From Ulvibacter sp. MAR_2010_11 (GTDB lineage Bacteria; Bacteroidota; Bacteroidia; Flavobacteriales; Flavobacteriaceae): a stretch of 64,000 nt of DNA. Each line of letters begins with the position of its first letter. Within the stretch, counting starts at the first letter, position 1. The notes beneath the pieces are model-generated. The model did not search any database, had not been told where the DNA came from, and saw only the letters and a program-made list of their open reading frames with translations. Of the stretch, positions 35,261 to 45,111 are shown piece by piece. The stretch is taken from the NCBI RefSeq assembly GCF_002813135.1, contig NZ_PHTY01000001.1:739501-803500 (forward strand), read 5' to 3'. Both the position numbers and the translations under genes were made by a program.

Positions 35261-37644
35261 TGGACTCCAAAAAAATAGGAATTTTAGAACGCGCACTCAT
35301 TCGAGAAAAACAGGCTCGTAAAGAAGCGGAATCGATCCTAGAGGACAAGGCTTTTAAACTTTATGACCTCACTAATAAACTTAAGGAAAGCAACAATGTT
35401 TTAGAAAGTCTCTTAGCCAAAAAAAACTTTGAATTAAAAGGTGTATTCAAGAACATTTTGGACGCCTATTGCCTTATAGACATGTATGGCAATGTTTTGG
35501 AGATGAACGATGCTACTTTTGAACTTTTAGGATGTAAATCTAAAGATGAATCCATCAATCTATCCGATTTTGTATATGCACCAGATGTTCAAGCAACAAT
35601 GGAGGCATTTCGGAAAATTCGTAAGGAAAGTACATTAAAAAACTTTAATGTAAGAATCGAAACCAACGAAAACATAATTAAATATCTCCAAATTAATGCC
35701 AGCCTAATTTTTAATGATAAAGGTAAGCCAATTGCTATCCAAGGAATCGCTAGAGACATCACTGATGAAAAGCGCTTACAACAAAAAAGAATAGAGTCTG
35801 AGAGCCGATTGAAAGTATTGATTAAGAATTTGGATAGCGGTATCTTATTGGAAGACGAAAATAGAAATATTGTACTTATCAATGATAAATTTTGTAATTT
35901 ATTTGAGATTCCTGTCGCCTCATCTTTATTGGTAGGTCAAAATTGCGTAAATGCAATTGAAGATTCTAAAAAGTTATTTCTTGATTCCGAAGGGTTTGTA
36001 GAACGTGTTAATGCTTTAATTAAAAATAAAGAAGAGGAGCTTTCCGAAGTTATTGAAATGGCCAATGGTAAGATTTTGCAAAGAGATTATATTCCTATTT
36101 TTAATGATAATCTTTACAAAGGACATTTATGGAGCTACAAAGATATTACCGGCGAAAAGGAAATTCAAAACAATTTAATTGAGTCTGAGAATAGATTAAA
36201 AAACTTAATTCTAAATCTTGATAGTGGAATCTTCCTTGAAGATGAGAATAGAGTGGCACTTTTAGCTAACAAAAGTTTGTGTGAGCAGTTTTATATGCCG
36301 GGCCCACCTGAATCGTATACAGGAAAGGATTGTTCTAACGGCGCCGAAGAAAGTAAAGCCCTTTTTATTGAGCCTGAAAAATTTGTGAATCGATATAATG
36401 AGATTATCTCCAATAGAGAGCCTGTAATTAGAGAGGAATTAAAGATGAAAGACGGAAAGATATTAGAACGAAACTACGTTCCAATATTTAAGAATGGTAT
36501 TTTTAGAGGACACCTTTGGAGTTTCAATGACGTAACTTTAGAACGCAATTATAACAAAAACCTTGAGGCTGAAAAACAAAAGTACAGCAGCATTATTGCG
36601 AATATGAATTTAGGTTTGGTCGAGGTTGATAGCAACAATGTAATTGTAATGGTGAATCAAAGCTTCATAAATCTTATTGGATATACTGAAGAGGAACTTA
36701 TAGGCAGGCCAGCCATTGATTTATTAATTCCTGAATCACAGCAGGGACACGTGGAAAAAATTGCTGAAATGACTAAAAATGGAAATTCCGGATCTCATGA
36801 ATTTCAAATGAAAACAAAAAAGGGTGAATTATTATCATTATTAGTTAGCTCAGCTCCAAATTATAACAAACAAAGTAAAGTAATAGGATCTATTGGAGTT
36901 ATTCTTGATATCACCAAGACAAAAAACTTGCAAGAACAAAGAGAAGAACTACTTAAGAACTTAGAAATAAGTAATAATGAGCTACAAGAGTATGCTCATA
37001 TAGTTTCCCATGATTTAAAATCACCTTTGCGAAGTATCTTTGCATTAATTGAGTGGTTAAAGGAAGACAACCAAGAGAAGCTAAATAGGTCAAGTTTGCA
37101 GAATATAGAACTTATTGAGGCTACCCTGGAAAAGATGGAAAGGCTAATTACTGATATTTTAAAATATTCTAGTGTTACTGCTGAAGAAATTGTGATGCAG
37201 GAAATAGACTTAAACGCAGTCATAGAAAACTTGAAACGAATATTATATTTTCCTGAGCATATTAATTTCAAAATCTTAAGACCATTACCTTTTATTTACG
37301 GGGACGAAACGCGAATGCAGCAATTGTTCCAAAACCTCATTAGTAACGCCATTCAATATATAGATAAGGATCATGGTATTATTGAGATAGACTATGTTGA
37401 TAAGGGAACATATTATCAATTTTCTATTTATGATAACGGCATTGGAATTGCAAAAGAACAGCATGGTAAAATTTTTAAAATATTTCAAGTTTTAAGCGAC
37501 ACGAAAGAATCTTCCGGAATTGGGTTAGCCATCGTTAAGAAAATAGTCGATCTCTATAAGGGGGATATATGGTTGAAAAGCACCCTAGGAGAAGGGACTA
37601 CTTTTTATTTTACACTTCAAAAAAATAAAAATGGAATCCTGTAG
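35260..37644 (+). CDS. PAS-rich histidine kinase partnered with H-NOX
   Basis: A 794-residue soluble kinase: short coiled coil (~1-50), PAS1 (~55-170), PAS2 (~180-300), PAS3 (~305-425), PAS4 (~430-555). Then comes HisKA with His in YAHIVSHDLKSPLRSI (~580) and HATPase_c (NLISNAIQYID, IYDNGIGIA, ESSGIGLAIVKKI). PAS2 and PAS3 are near copies (LDSGI-LEDENR, RDYIPIF/RNYVPIF, GHLWS). With no receiver of its own it must pass phosphate to the single-domain regulator or LytTR protein. It overlaps the Hpt gene by 14 bp. Confidence 0.92.
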   Translation: MDSKKIGILERALIREKQARKEAESILEDKAFKLYDLTNKLKESNNVLESLLAKKNFELKGVFKNILDAYCLIDMYGNVLEMNDATFELLGCKSKDESINLSDFVYAPDVQATMEAFRKIRKESTLKNFNVRIETNENIIKYLQINASLIFNDKGKPIAIQGIARDITDEKRLQQKRIESESRLKVLIKNLDSGILLEDENRNIVLINDKFCNLFEIPVASSLLVGQNCVNAIEDSKKLFLDSEGFVERVNALIKNKEEELSEVIEMANGKILQRDYIPIFNDNLYKGHLWSYKDITGEKEIQNNLIESENRLKNLILNLDSGIFLEDENRVALLANKSLCEQFYMPGPPESYTGKDCSNGAEESKALFIEPEKFVNRYNEIISNREPVIREELKMKDGKILERNYVPIFKNGIFRGHLWSFNDVTLERNYNKNLEAEKQKYSSIIANMNLGLVEVDSNNVIVMVNQSFINLIGYTEEELIGRPAIDLLIPESQQGHVEKIAEMTKNGNSGSHEFQMKTKKGELLSLLVSSAPNYNKQSKVIGSIGVILDITKTKNLQEQREELLKNLEISNNELQEYAHIVSHDLKSPLRSIFALIEWLKEDNQEKLNRSSLQNIELIEATLEKMERLITDILKYSSVTAEEIVMQEIDLNAVIENLKRILYFPEHINFKILRPLPFIYGDETRMQQLFQNLISNAIQYIDKDHGIIEIDYVDKGTYYQFSIYDNGIGIAKEQHGKIFKIFQVLSDTKESSGIGLAIVKKIVDLYKGDIWLKSTLGEGTTFYFTLQKNKNGIL

Positions 37645-37942
37645 CCTAAACTATATCGATGAATTAAGCGGTGGAAACATGGAATTTAAGCAGAATTTAA
37701 TCGAAATTTTGAAGCAGGAAATATCTGAAGAAATCGATCTTTATTATAAGGATGTGGGTGATGCTAAAAGATGTGCCGAAAGAGTGCACAAACTAAAACA
37801 TAAAATTGGTATTTTGGGGCTCGATAAAAATTATGAATTGGCTATTTTATATGAGGACAACCTTAGGAAAAACTCTTGGGCTGGTAAAGCCGCTTTTGAG
37901 CTCGCTCTCAAAAAAATATCAAGTTTTATAAATAATCTTTAA
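37631..37942 (+). CDS. Histidine phosphotransfer (Hpt) protein
   Basis: A 103-residue all-helical protein with the Hpt core AERVHKLKHKIGILGL; His53 is the predicted phospho-site (family HxLKG). It overlaps the kinase 3' end and precedes the LytTR gene by 9 bp. It completes a kinase-receiver-Hpt-receiver relay in one operon. Confidence 0.85.
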   Translation: MESCSLNYIDELSGGNMEFKQNLIEILKQEISEEIDLYYKDVGDAKRCAERVHKLKHKIGILGLDKNYELAILYEDNLRKNSWAGKAAFELALKKISSFINNL

Positions 37943-37951
37943 GTATAAAAA

Positions 37952-38665
37952 ATGAATTGCATTATTATTGATGACGAAAAAACCGCTAGATCCATACTAA
38001 CTCATTTGTGTTCGAAATACGAAGAGTTAGATGTTATTAGTGAATTTAGCAATGCAATTGATGCTATAAAGTTTCTGAATAAAAATGAGATAGATATCAT
38101 CTTTCTTGATATTCATATGCCAGATTTTACAGGTTTCGATCTTATAGAGACCTTAAAGAATCCGCCAAAGATTGTTTTAACCACCTCAGACAAAAACTTC
38201 GCAATTGATGCCTACCAGTATGATTGTATTAAAGATTATTTGGTGAAGCCTATCACAAATGACCGTTTTGCAAAAACTATTGAAAAGGTGCGAACGTCAA
38301 TAACTAATATAATGCCTAATGAGATGTCGTCATTCCCTACTGCAGCCCCACAAGAAAACGACTTGTTTATTAATATAGACAGAAGATTGATAAAAATTGA
38401 TATCCCAACAATAACCCTTGTTGAAGCAAAAGGAGATTATATATTGCTTAAAACTGAAGACAAAAACTACACGGTCCATTCAAGCTTAAAAAAGATCCAA
38501 GAGAAACTACCATCAGACTTGTTTTTGAAAGTTCACCGTTCATTTCTAATTAATACAAGCAAAATTATCGATATAGAAGATAATAGTGTACTTATTGGCA
38601 AGAATGTAATTCCGGTAAGTCGTTCCAATAGACCTGAACTTATGAGAAGACTCAATTTACTCTAA
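37952..38665 (+). CDS. LytTR-family response regulator
   Basis: A 237-residue regulator: receiver (~1-120) with DDE (7-9), phospho-acceptor Asp53 in IIFLDIHMPDF and Lys in YLVKPIT. A C-terminal LytTR DNA-binding domain (~135-235) follows, with the typical IKIDIPTITLVEAKGDYILL, VHSSLKKIQEKLP and FLKVHRSFLINTSKI. LytTR proteins bind direct repeats about two helical turns apart. This is the only DNA-binding regulator of the island and the best candidate for the 21-bp-spaced boxes upstream of 33688, 34307, 39397, 40300 and 45971. Confidence 0.93.
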   Translation: MNCIIIDDEKTARSILTHLCSKYEELDVISEFSNAIDAIKFLNKNEIDIIFLDIHMPDFTGFDLIETLKNPPKIVLTTSDKNFAIDAYQYDCIKDYLVKPITNDRFAKTIEKVRTSITNIMPNEMSSFPTAAPQENDLFINIDRRLIKIDIPTITLVEAKGDYILLKTEDKNYTVHSSLKKIQEKLPSDLFLKVHRSFLINTSKIIDIEDNSVLIGKNVIPVSRSNRPELMRRLNLL

Positions 38666-39396
38666 TTTTTCTCCCAAATGACAAGTTGTATAGTTGCAGT
38701 TTGCAATTTAGCTCAGGCAACTGTCTCTCCATCGAAATTATTGAGCAAACGAACGCTCGAATTTTAACTTTGTATAAAAACCAAAATTACTTCCTCTGAA
38801 TTGTATTAGTATAGAACATGAAGCAACCCGCACGTCATATTGTAAAAACATATTTTAGAACTTTCAAAATTTGGCAGTTATAGAAGATTTTAGTTGCCTC
38901 TCTACTGGATTTAACCTTCTTAAAATTAAATCGGTCGCTGTTATTTTTCTAAACCAGCATAAGGATGACGGATTAGAATTCAAATTTTTAGACAAATTGG
39001 TTGCTCTTCCTAAAGCCCTAATAATGTAAGTAGATTCAAATAAAGCTCTAAATTCTCAAAAACTATTCGCCGACTTCCTTCTTCAATTTTTTTTTAAAGT
39101 TCACAAATCCTATATGCTTAACATCTTCCTATCTTATGGCCATTCAGACAAAGCGAATTTACCTTAATCATATGTTTATTCCATTAACCATATATTCAGA
39201 TAACAACTTCTTAATAGGATTAAAGTAATCTAAGCATACTCATGCACCCCATAATTTGCATATAAACGAAGTACTGCAAGTAGAATCAGGTACATCCGTC
39301 TACAGTAAACGCATGGTCGTCGAAATCTTAAACTGTAAGAATAGTCCTAGTGATACATTTGTTCTAAATAAATTATTAATCATTTAAACATTTAAA
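38666..39396. other. Long intergenic region before the pilin-like gene
   Basis: 731 bp, AT-rich, with no supported ORF, tRNA or hairpin terminator immediately after the LytTR stop. Only the last ~110 bp (box pair and -7 element) are recognised. The remainder could hold a small RNA or a decayed gene; I cannot show either. Confidence 0.5.
39292..39361 (+). promoter_or_regulatory. Box-pair promoter of the first pilin-like gene
   Basis: Box 1 CATCCGTCTACA (CGTC at 39297) and box 2 CGTCGAAAT (39318) are exactly 21 bp apart. The -7 element TACATTTG is at 39354-39361, 57 bp after box 1 and 43 bp before the ATG. The -33 region has no TTG. Confidence 0.75.
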
Positions 39397-40032
39397 ATGA
39401 AAAAAATTAACCTAATGACAATTGCACTAGTAGCCCTAGGTACGCTAAGTGCCAACGCACAAAGTGCAGACAATGATGACACAAATGTAGATCAACATGA
39501 ACTTCAAGTATTAGTACAAGAAGTTGCCCTACTAGACATCTGGGATGCTAGTTTAGCAGTTCCAGCAGATGTTGGAATAATTACCTTTGACATGGCAGAT
39601 GCTACTACAAATGGTATTAATGCCGAGGCGGGTCTTTATGACTTCGCCGCCTTAAGTTATTCAGATTTGTATTTGAATTACACAAGTGTTGTTTCTGCGG
39701 CGGAGCCTACAAGAAATATCTCTGTTCGTCTTAATGGAGGTAGTTTTCCTGGTGGACTTCAGTTAGTAATTACTCCAGAAGAATCTACGGTTGAGAACCC
39801 AGACAATGGTGTTCCCGGAACTATAGATACTGCAAATCCCATTCGATTTACGTCAAACGATATTACCACAGGCGCTTCACAAAACATCGTAACACAAATT
39901 GAAAGTGTTTATACCGGTGATGAGGCAAATGGAGTAAAGTTGCTGTATACACTTGAGCAGTTTGGAAGCTTTAGCAATTATATTGCAGGTAACTACTCTA
40001 CACAGGTGGTATATACCTTATCAGATTTGTAA
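39397..40032 (+). CDS. Secreted pilin-like (WxL/CS1-like) protein
   Basis: A 211-residue protein: signal peptide MKKINLMTIALVALGTLSANA, mature start near QSADNDD. It has an N-terminal strand motif VQEVALLDIWDA and a C-terminal beta-rich half ending AGNYSTQVVYTLSDL. The VALLDI start and Y-x-V-x-YT end are shared in outline with the 44514 protein (SVAIIDVA ... YKVQYTYT). These resemble fimbrial or WxL-type subunits that complete Ig folds in trans. It lies alone between its own promoter and a strong terminator, as expected for an abundant major subunit. Confidence 0.65.
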   Translation: MKKINLMTIALVALGTLSANAQSADNDDTNVDQHELQVLVQEVALLDIWDASLAVPADVGIITFDMADATTNGINAEAGLYDFAALSYSDLYLNYTSVVSAAEPTRNISVRLNGGSFPGGLQLVITPEESTVENPDNGVPGTIDTANPIRFTSNDITTGASQNIVTQIESVYTGDEANGVKLLYTLEQFGSFSNYIAGNYSTQVVYTLSDL

Positions 40033-40052
40033 AAGACTTTTTGCCCCAAATG

Positions 40053-40086
40053 AAAAGAACCTCCTACCAGAGGTTCTTTTCTTTTT
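40053..40086 (+). terminator. Strong rho-independent terminator
   Basis: Perfect 11-bp stem AAAAGAACCTC / GAGGTTCTTTT with loop CTACCA, followed by CTTTTT, 21 bp after the pilin-like stop. It separates the pilin-like gene from the chaperone/usher genes, so subunit levels can exceed those of the machinery. Confidence 0.9.
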
Positions 40087-40195
40087 ATAACACTTGTATA
40101 TCAACTTAACTATGATGGACATCCATTCCATTTCATTCTTCTAGAATCTCCCAATCAATACCGTCGCTACAGTTTTCGATAAAGCGGTATTCCTG

Positions 40196-40265
40196 TACTT
40201 CATCGACACTAAACCGTCACCCGACGAAATAGAATAAAATCTACCTACCAGCTAAAGTACTTTAG
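40196..40265 (+). promoter_or_regulatory. Box-pair promoter of the chaperone/usher-like operon
   Basis: Box 1 CTTCATCGACACT (CGTC-equivalent CATC at 40201) and box 2 CGACGAAAT (40222) are 21 bp apart. A TACTTTAG -7-like element is at 40258-40265, 57 bp from box 1 and 42 bp before the ATG. Sequence match is weaker than at the other sites, but the spacing is identical. Confidence 0.6.
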
Positions 40266-40299
40266 TACCATATTCAAGATCAAGTAAAATCAGTTAATC

Positions 40300-41088
40300 A
40301 TGAAAATAAAATTAATTATTATCGCTTCTATTCTCTTTTGTGTTCAAGAAATCCAGGCAAATGTGATCATTTTAAACGGACTCACCCATTCATATTCGGG
40401 TGTATCTGGCCAAACATACGAAGGCCAAATAATTCTAGTAAACATCTCGGATGAAAACCAACGAGTTACATTCGATTTAAATGAAGCCATTTACGATTGT
40501 CAAACAGGTAGAAGTTTTGTGAAAGATATTGCGCATAAAAATTCGTCTTCAGGCTGGTTCGATAGTTCGGTGCGAGATATAGTGCTCATTCCAAAAGAAA
40601 AATACGCTTTCAAATATAACATCACAATTCCTAATGATAAAACCTTAGAGGGAAGTTATTGGACCACGTTAATTGTAAATGTTGAAAAGCCAATTCGAGA
40701 AGAAGTAATTAAAAACATTGGTCTCGATACAAAAATAAGATATGCAATCCGACTTCTTACGGATATAAATGAAAACGAAGATGTCCAACTCGATTTTGAA
40801 GACGTTGTGCTAACTGATAACCCAATTAATTCAGAAAAGCTGTTGGACGTAAAAATATTGAACGAAAGCATTTATATAGAAAATGTACGTCTTGCACTTG
40901 AGATATATAACACGAGTGGCACCAAGGTGTTAGACATAAAAACCAAAAGGGCTAAGATATTTCCAGAGGTATGCAGGGATTTCTCAGTAGATGTTTCAGA
41001 TCTGCCAAAAGGCACCTATGAATGTGTGCTCATCGCTGACTCCCGAGATGAATATACGGGTACCAATCTGACTTTGACAATAGAATAA
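40300..41088 (+). CDS. Two-domain Ig-like periplasmic chaperone-like protein
   Basis: A 262-residue exported protein (signal MKIKLIIIASILFCVQEIQA). Residues ~22-130 form an N-terminal Ig-like domain (YEGQIILVNISDENQRVTF, VLIPKEKYAFKYNITIP, GSYWTTLIVNVE); residues ~145-262 form a second beta domain (LLDVKILNESIYIENVRL, LPKGTYECVLIAD). The pattern resembles PapD-like fimbrial chaperones and Gram-positive DUF916/WxL-partner proteins. It lies immediately upstream of the usher-like gene, so a role as subunit chaperone is inferred; sequence identity to a characterised chaperone is not evident. Confidence 0.65.
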   Translation: MKIKLIIIASILFCVQEIQANVIILNGLTHSYSGVSGQTYEGQIILVNISDENQRVTFDLNEAIYDCQTGRSFVKDIAHKNSSSGWFDSSVRDIVLIPKEKYAFKYNITIPNDKTLEGSYWTTLIVNVEKPIREEVIKNIGLDTKIRYAIRLLTDINENEDVQLDFEDVVLTDNPINSEKLLDVKILNESIYIENVRLALEIYNTSGTKVLDIKTKRAKIFPEVCRDFSVDVSDLPKGTYECVLIADSRDEYTGTNLTLTIE

Positions 41089-41127
41089 CCCGAAGTATAT
41101 CATCTCTTTATCCTAAAAACGAGACCC

Positions 41128-44100
41128 ATGAACAAATACCTACTCATACTAATTTGTATTTACATACTATTAGTTAGCTGTGTCGATGATAAAAGCACCA
41201 TACTTGATCCAATGGATCTAATAGAGTTTGAAGAAGATTTTAAAGTAAATTCCAGCGTATCAAAGGAAACACAAAACACTAGCGTAGATAAAACTTCAAA
41301 GCCGGTCACTTCTGCAGATGGACGTAATGAAGACTCAAAAAGTAAAGGTGATTCAATGGTTGTCGAAAATGAGGACTCGTCTGTAACTTCGAATGAAAAC
41401 ATTGAGAATAGCAGTTCCAAAATCAAATCCACATGGCAGGATGTTAATAAGGGTGCCAATCAATTGGAAAGTAGAATTCTTGCAAATGTTTCTGAAAAGG
41501 TAGATTCAATTCGTGGTCCCTTACGTTCTTCAACGAAACAGGAGGAACTCGAGGCAATACAAATTGACGACACTTTAGGGGCAAAGGGTACGATAAAAAG
41601 GCCTGAAGTAAGTTTACCTGTTCCAACCAATGCCGTCAATCAACAATTCAATGGGTCCAATACTGTATACGATGTAACCGATAATTCCAATGCACTCTGG
41701 GACATCCAAGGTGCGGTTACCAATGATTCTTTAACACCCACTCCAACTAGCACAAAAATTAATCTTACTGATGGCAAAAAGACAACGACTTCAAATTTAT
41801 TGCAAATTTCAACTGTAATAGACAAGGAAGAAGATTTTACAGATTTAATGGAATATGTTAACAAAATGAGCGATCCATTTGAAATGCGATTGGCATCTAA
41901 TAAAAGATCATTTAAAACCTATAAAAATCACACGATTCTAGTTGAATTAAAGAACAACAGTGATCGCGCGATTCCTGCAAGTCTTGACTTTAATTTTCCT
42001 GAAAGTTGGAAGGTAATTTCGGTTAATGAATTAGGGGTATTACAACCGCAAACAAAAAAAATGGCTCTGGTGAGTTTCTTTATTCCATCTCAATATGAAG
42101 CCGGTTCGGTTACACCAACTATTTCACTAATCGCAGGATCTGTAAACCTAAAAACTTTAAAGTTAGCATTTACGGTCGAGAAAAATTACGAAATGGAATT
42201 AATACCAATCTCAAGTCCACAACAATTACAAGCTGGCGAATTAATTACAGCTCGTTTCGGACTAAAAAACAACGGAAATGTGGAGCAGCGAGTGGAACTA
42301 TCCTCTAGAAATACCATTAAAGGTGAGAGGAATGTTCTAATCCCCATGGATTCAACATATATCGTTGAAATCGAGCAAAAAACAGATTCGAATGCCAAAA
42401 TTCTACGACGTATCGGAGTTTATTTAGAAGCGAGAACGGAAGAATCGGGAGCTATTTTATATGGTTCTCAAAACGTTGAAGTAATTCCAACAAAGACCGT
42501 TCAAAAGGACCCTTACTTTAGATATCCTATGTCTGCAAGTTTATATTTTAATAGCTATACCAATAGCAATACACACTATTCTACTATTTCAGCCGAGCTA
42601 AAGGGTAGAGGATACCTGGACACTCTGAGAAACCATTTTTTGGAATTTATTATACGAGCTCCAAAGAAAGAAAATTTACGACGATTTAGTACAGTAGATC
42701 AATACAGCTTTATTTACAATTACAAAGAAAACACCACACTTTACCTAGGTGATCACTCTTATTATATTAATAGATTGGGGTATGGAACTCGATATGGGAT
42801 GGGGTTTAAATTAGACCAGAGAGTTAAGAAATGGACTTTTTCTGCCTTTTTTGTAAAACCACGACTATATAATTATGCCAACAAGCCGCTATATGGGCTA
42901 AGAGCAGAATATAATGTGAACGATGCCGCACAGGTTGGACTAACGCTCGAACATTCGCAAGGCAATGTGTTTGCATTTCGAAACCAGATATCACAAAACG
43001 ATAAAGGAGAAATTGCAACCTTAGATTATAATTTTAAGAGAAACAAAACAACTTTTGAGGGAGAACTTAGTACGTCGTATAATGGAGAAGCTGTTGGTTA
43101 TGCAGGGAATTTTAATTTCAGCCAAGGGATACGAAATCTTCGACTTAATTCTAATTTATTATATGCAGATTCGAAGTATCAGGGTAATATTTCAAATAGC
43201 TTACAAATTAACAATAATATTAATTATAACCCCAAGTCCTTCAACTTTGGTATAGGTCATTCGATTTCTAAAATTCAACGAAGGTTGAACCCCGAGTTTT
43301 TTGAGACAGAACCATTTTTTGAAAGCCTGTATGCGACTGCTGGCTATAGGTTCTCTAATAAACATCATATAAACTTCAGGTTCGATAAGCGCACGAGAGA
43401 AGATAAATTAGATCCTAAGCAGTATCACTACGAGGAGTACGGCTTCAATTATAATTTCACTTATAATAACAGATCCTTTAACGGTAGCTTTGGTGGGAGA
43501 TTTGCTGAAACTAAAAACCTACTCGTGGCGAATTCTAGCTTTAGAAAAACCTACTCCAATCGCCTAAATGTATCATATGCCATCCTAAAAAATGCTTTCT
43601 TACGTGGAGGATTAAATCATATTTATACAAACAGATATGGGAAGTTAGATGAAAGTACCAACTACTTTCGATATAATGTTGGAATCAATTATAGACTTCG
43701 TAAGAACTTTAGTCTGAATGCAAATTATACGAGTGGATTCAGTCCTGAAGAAACCTTTGAAAAAAGGGATTATCTCAATTTAAATATGAAACTACGCGTA
43801 AAGAAAAAGCACACTTTTGAGATTCGTGCAAATTATTACGAAAACCCGGGGCGATTAAATATGAAGGAATTTTTTGGATTTGGAAAATACACTTACTCTT
43901 TCGGTGTTGGAGTACAACGAGTTCTTAGACAAGGAGGCATACTAGGAAAAATTGTAACAAACAATTCTGCCATAAATACGAAAGGAATTAAAATATATGT
44001 GGGTGGTAAGACGGTGGTGTCTGATGAAAACGGGAATTTTGAATTTAATAATTTAAATACCGGAATACATTACTTGTTTATTGAGGATGCTTCATTGCCA

Positions 44101-44517
44101 TTCAATGTACTTTCGAAAATTAAAAACCCAATAGCAGTAGAAATTAAGCAAGATGAACATGTGCTCATTGACATTACTTTGGTCAAGGCGGCGACACTCG
44201 CAGGGAAACTTCAGCTAACCAATGAACGATTAGCTTTGGAGACCAACTTGTCCAGTTTCATAAAAGTAGAAAATGACGATTTTACCTATTTCTTAGAGTC
44301 GAATGAGTCCGGTGAATTCTTGCTTCAAAATATAGTGCCCGGCAAGTACGAAATATCAATTATTCGCTTTAAAAATGGTGGAGAATCTTATAAGTATCTG
44401 CCTAATATTCAAGTAGTATTGAAGGAAGGCGAGGACAGAGACTTCAAAATTGAAATTACGGCTAAGGAAAAGAAATTAATATTTAAGAATAACAATTTAA
44501 AGGTTAGTGTACAATGA
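41128..44517 (+). CDS. Usher-like outer-membrane beta-barrel protein (lipoprotein signal)
   Basis: An 1129-residue protein. A lipobox-type signal ends at Cys18 (ILLVSCVDD); residues ~20-250 are low-complexity Ser/Asn/Asp-rich linker. At ~255-450 lie two Ig-like domains (ILVELKNNSDRAIPASLDF; ITARFGLKNNGNVEQ). At ~460-945 a long run of alternating aromatic beta-strands forms a predicted barrel (SLYFNSYTNSN, YRLRKNFSLNANYTSG). At ~945-1129 come carboxypeptidase-regulatory-like domains (GGILGKIVTNNSA, DENGNFEFNNLNTGIH). The layout matches fimbrial ushers with C-terminal Ig domains. No frame breaks; followed by ATGA overlap. Confidence 0.7.
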   Translation: MNKYLLILICIYILLVSCVDDKSTILDPMDLIEFEEDFKVNSSVSKETQNTSVDKTSKPVTSADGRNEDSKSKGDSMVVENEDSSVTSNENIENSSSKIKSTWQDVNKGANQLESRILANVSEKVDSIRGPLRSSTKQEELEAIQIDDTLGAKGTIKRPEVSLPVPTNAVNQQFNGSNTVYDVTDNSNALWDIQGAVTNDSLTPTPTSTKINLTDGKKTTTSNLLQISTVIDKEEDFTDLMEYVNKMSDPFEMRLASNKRSFKTYKNHTILVELKNNSDRAIPASLDFNFPESWKVISVNELGVLQPQTKKMALVSFFIPSQYEAGSVTPTISLIAGSVNLKTLKLAFTVEKNYEMELIPISSPQQLQAGELITARFGLKNNGNVEQRVELSSRNTIKGERNVLIPMDSTYIVEIEQKTDSNAKILRRIGVYLEARTEESGAILYGSQNVEVIPTKTVQKDPYFRYPMSASLYFNSYTNSNTHYSTISAELKGRGYLDTLRNHFLEFIIRAPKKENLRRFSTVDQYSFIYNYKENTTLYLGDHSYYINRLGYGTRYGMGFKLDQRVKKWTFSAFFVKPRLYNYANKPLYGLRAEYNVNDAAQVGLTLEHSQGNVFAFRNQISQNDKGEIATLDYNFKRNKTTFEGELSTSYNGEAVGYAGNFNFSQGIRNLRLNSNLLYADSKYQGNISNSLQINNNINYNPKSFNFGIGHSISKIQRRLNPEFFETEPFFESLYATAGYRFSNKHHINFRFDKRTREDKLDPKQYHYEEYGFNYNFTYNNRSFNGSFGGRFAETKNLLVANSSFRKTYSNRLNVSYAILKNAFLRGGLNHIYTNRYGKLDESTNYFRYNVGINYRLRKNFSLNANYTSGFSPEETFEKRDYLNLNMKLRVKKKHTFEIRANYYENPGRLNMKEFFGFGKYTYSFGVGVQRVLRQGGILGKIVTNNSAINTKGIKIYVGGKTVVSDENGNFEFNNLNTGIHYLFIEDASLPFNVLSKIKNPIAVEIKQDEHVLIDITLVKAATLAGKLQLTNERLALETNLSSFIKVENDDFTYFLESNESGEFLLQNIVPGKYEISIIRFKNGGESYKYLPNIQVVLKEGEDRDFKIEITAKEKKLIFKNNNLKVSVQ

Positions 44518-45107
44518 AAATATATGTAAAGTTTAGTTTGGTACTTATTGGAGTTTTGATTTCCGGCCCGAGTATCTCCCAAGAAACGTTAGACGCATCG
44601 GATATTAGCAACTTCATTATAGGAGGAGATCAAGCTTCTACTACGAGCAGCTTATTCTTAAATTCTGTTGCTATAATTGATGTGGCACCAGGAGGACAGC
44701 CGGTTATATCTTCTGGTTCGGCTGCACTTTTAGAAGCTGGTCTACCGATCTTAGCCGGTGGAACTTCAGATTTTATCCCAGATATTTGGATTAACTATAC
44801 CTACAGACCAGAATTCCCAGGAGATGTATCTGAGATATTTGTTCGTACAAGCATGCCGATTCCCTCAGGAATTACCCTTAAAGCCAAAATAATTGAAACC
44901 GGCGTAAATGGCAATTTTATTGATCGAGGCGTGAATAGTAACGTCAATATTGATGAAACAAACAACAGAATTGTTCGCTCTTTTGGTCCCGGTTATACCG
45001 ATGATGGTGAAACGAATGGATATAAAGTTCAATATACCTACACCAATAGCGGGTCTAATGAACTACCTCCCGGATTTTCAATTATTTATGAAATAATTAA
45101 ACGATAA
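44514..45107 (+). CDS. Secreted pilin-like protein (minor subunit 1)
   Basis: A 197-residue protein, translationally coupled to the usher-like gene (ATGA). Signal peptide MKIYVKFSLVLIGVLISGPSIS, then beta-rich sequence with SVAIIDVAPGG early and YKVQYTYTNSGSNELPPGFSIIYEIIKR at the end. It resembles the protein at 39397 in layout, which suggests a second fibre subunit, perhaps a tip or adaptor. No characterised family is recognised. Confidence 0.65.
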   Translation: MKIYVKFSLVLIGVLISGPSISQETLDASDISNFIIGGDQASTTSSLFLNSVAIIDVAPGGQPVISSGSAALLEAGLPILAGGTSDFIPDIWINYTYRPEFPGDVSEIFVRTSMPIPSGITLKAKIIETGVNGNFIDRGVNSNVNIDETNNRIVRSFGPGYTDDGETNGYKVQYTYTNSGSNELPPGFSIIYEIIKR

Positions 45108-45111
45108 TATC

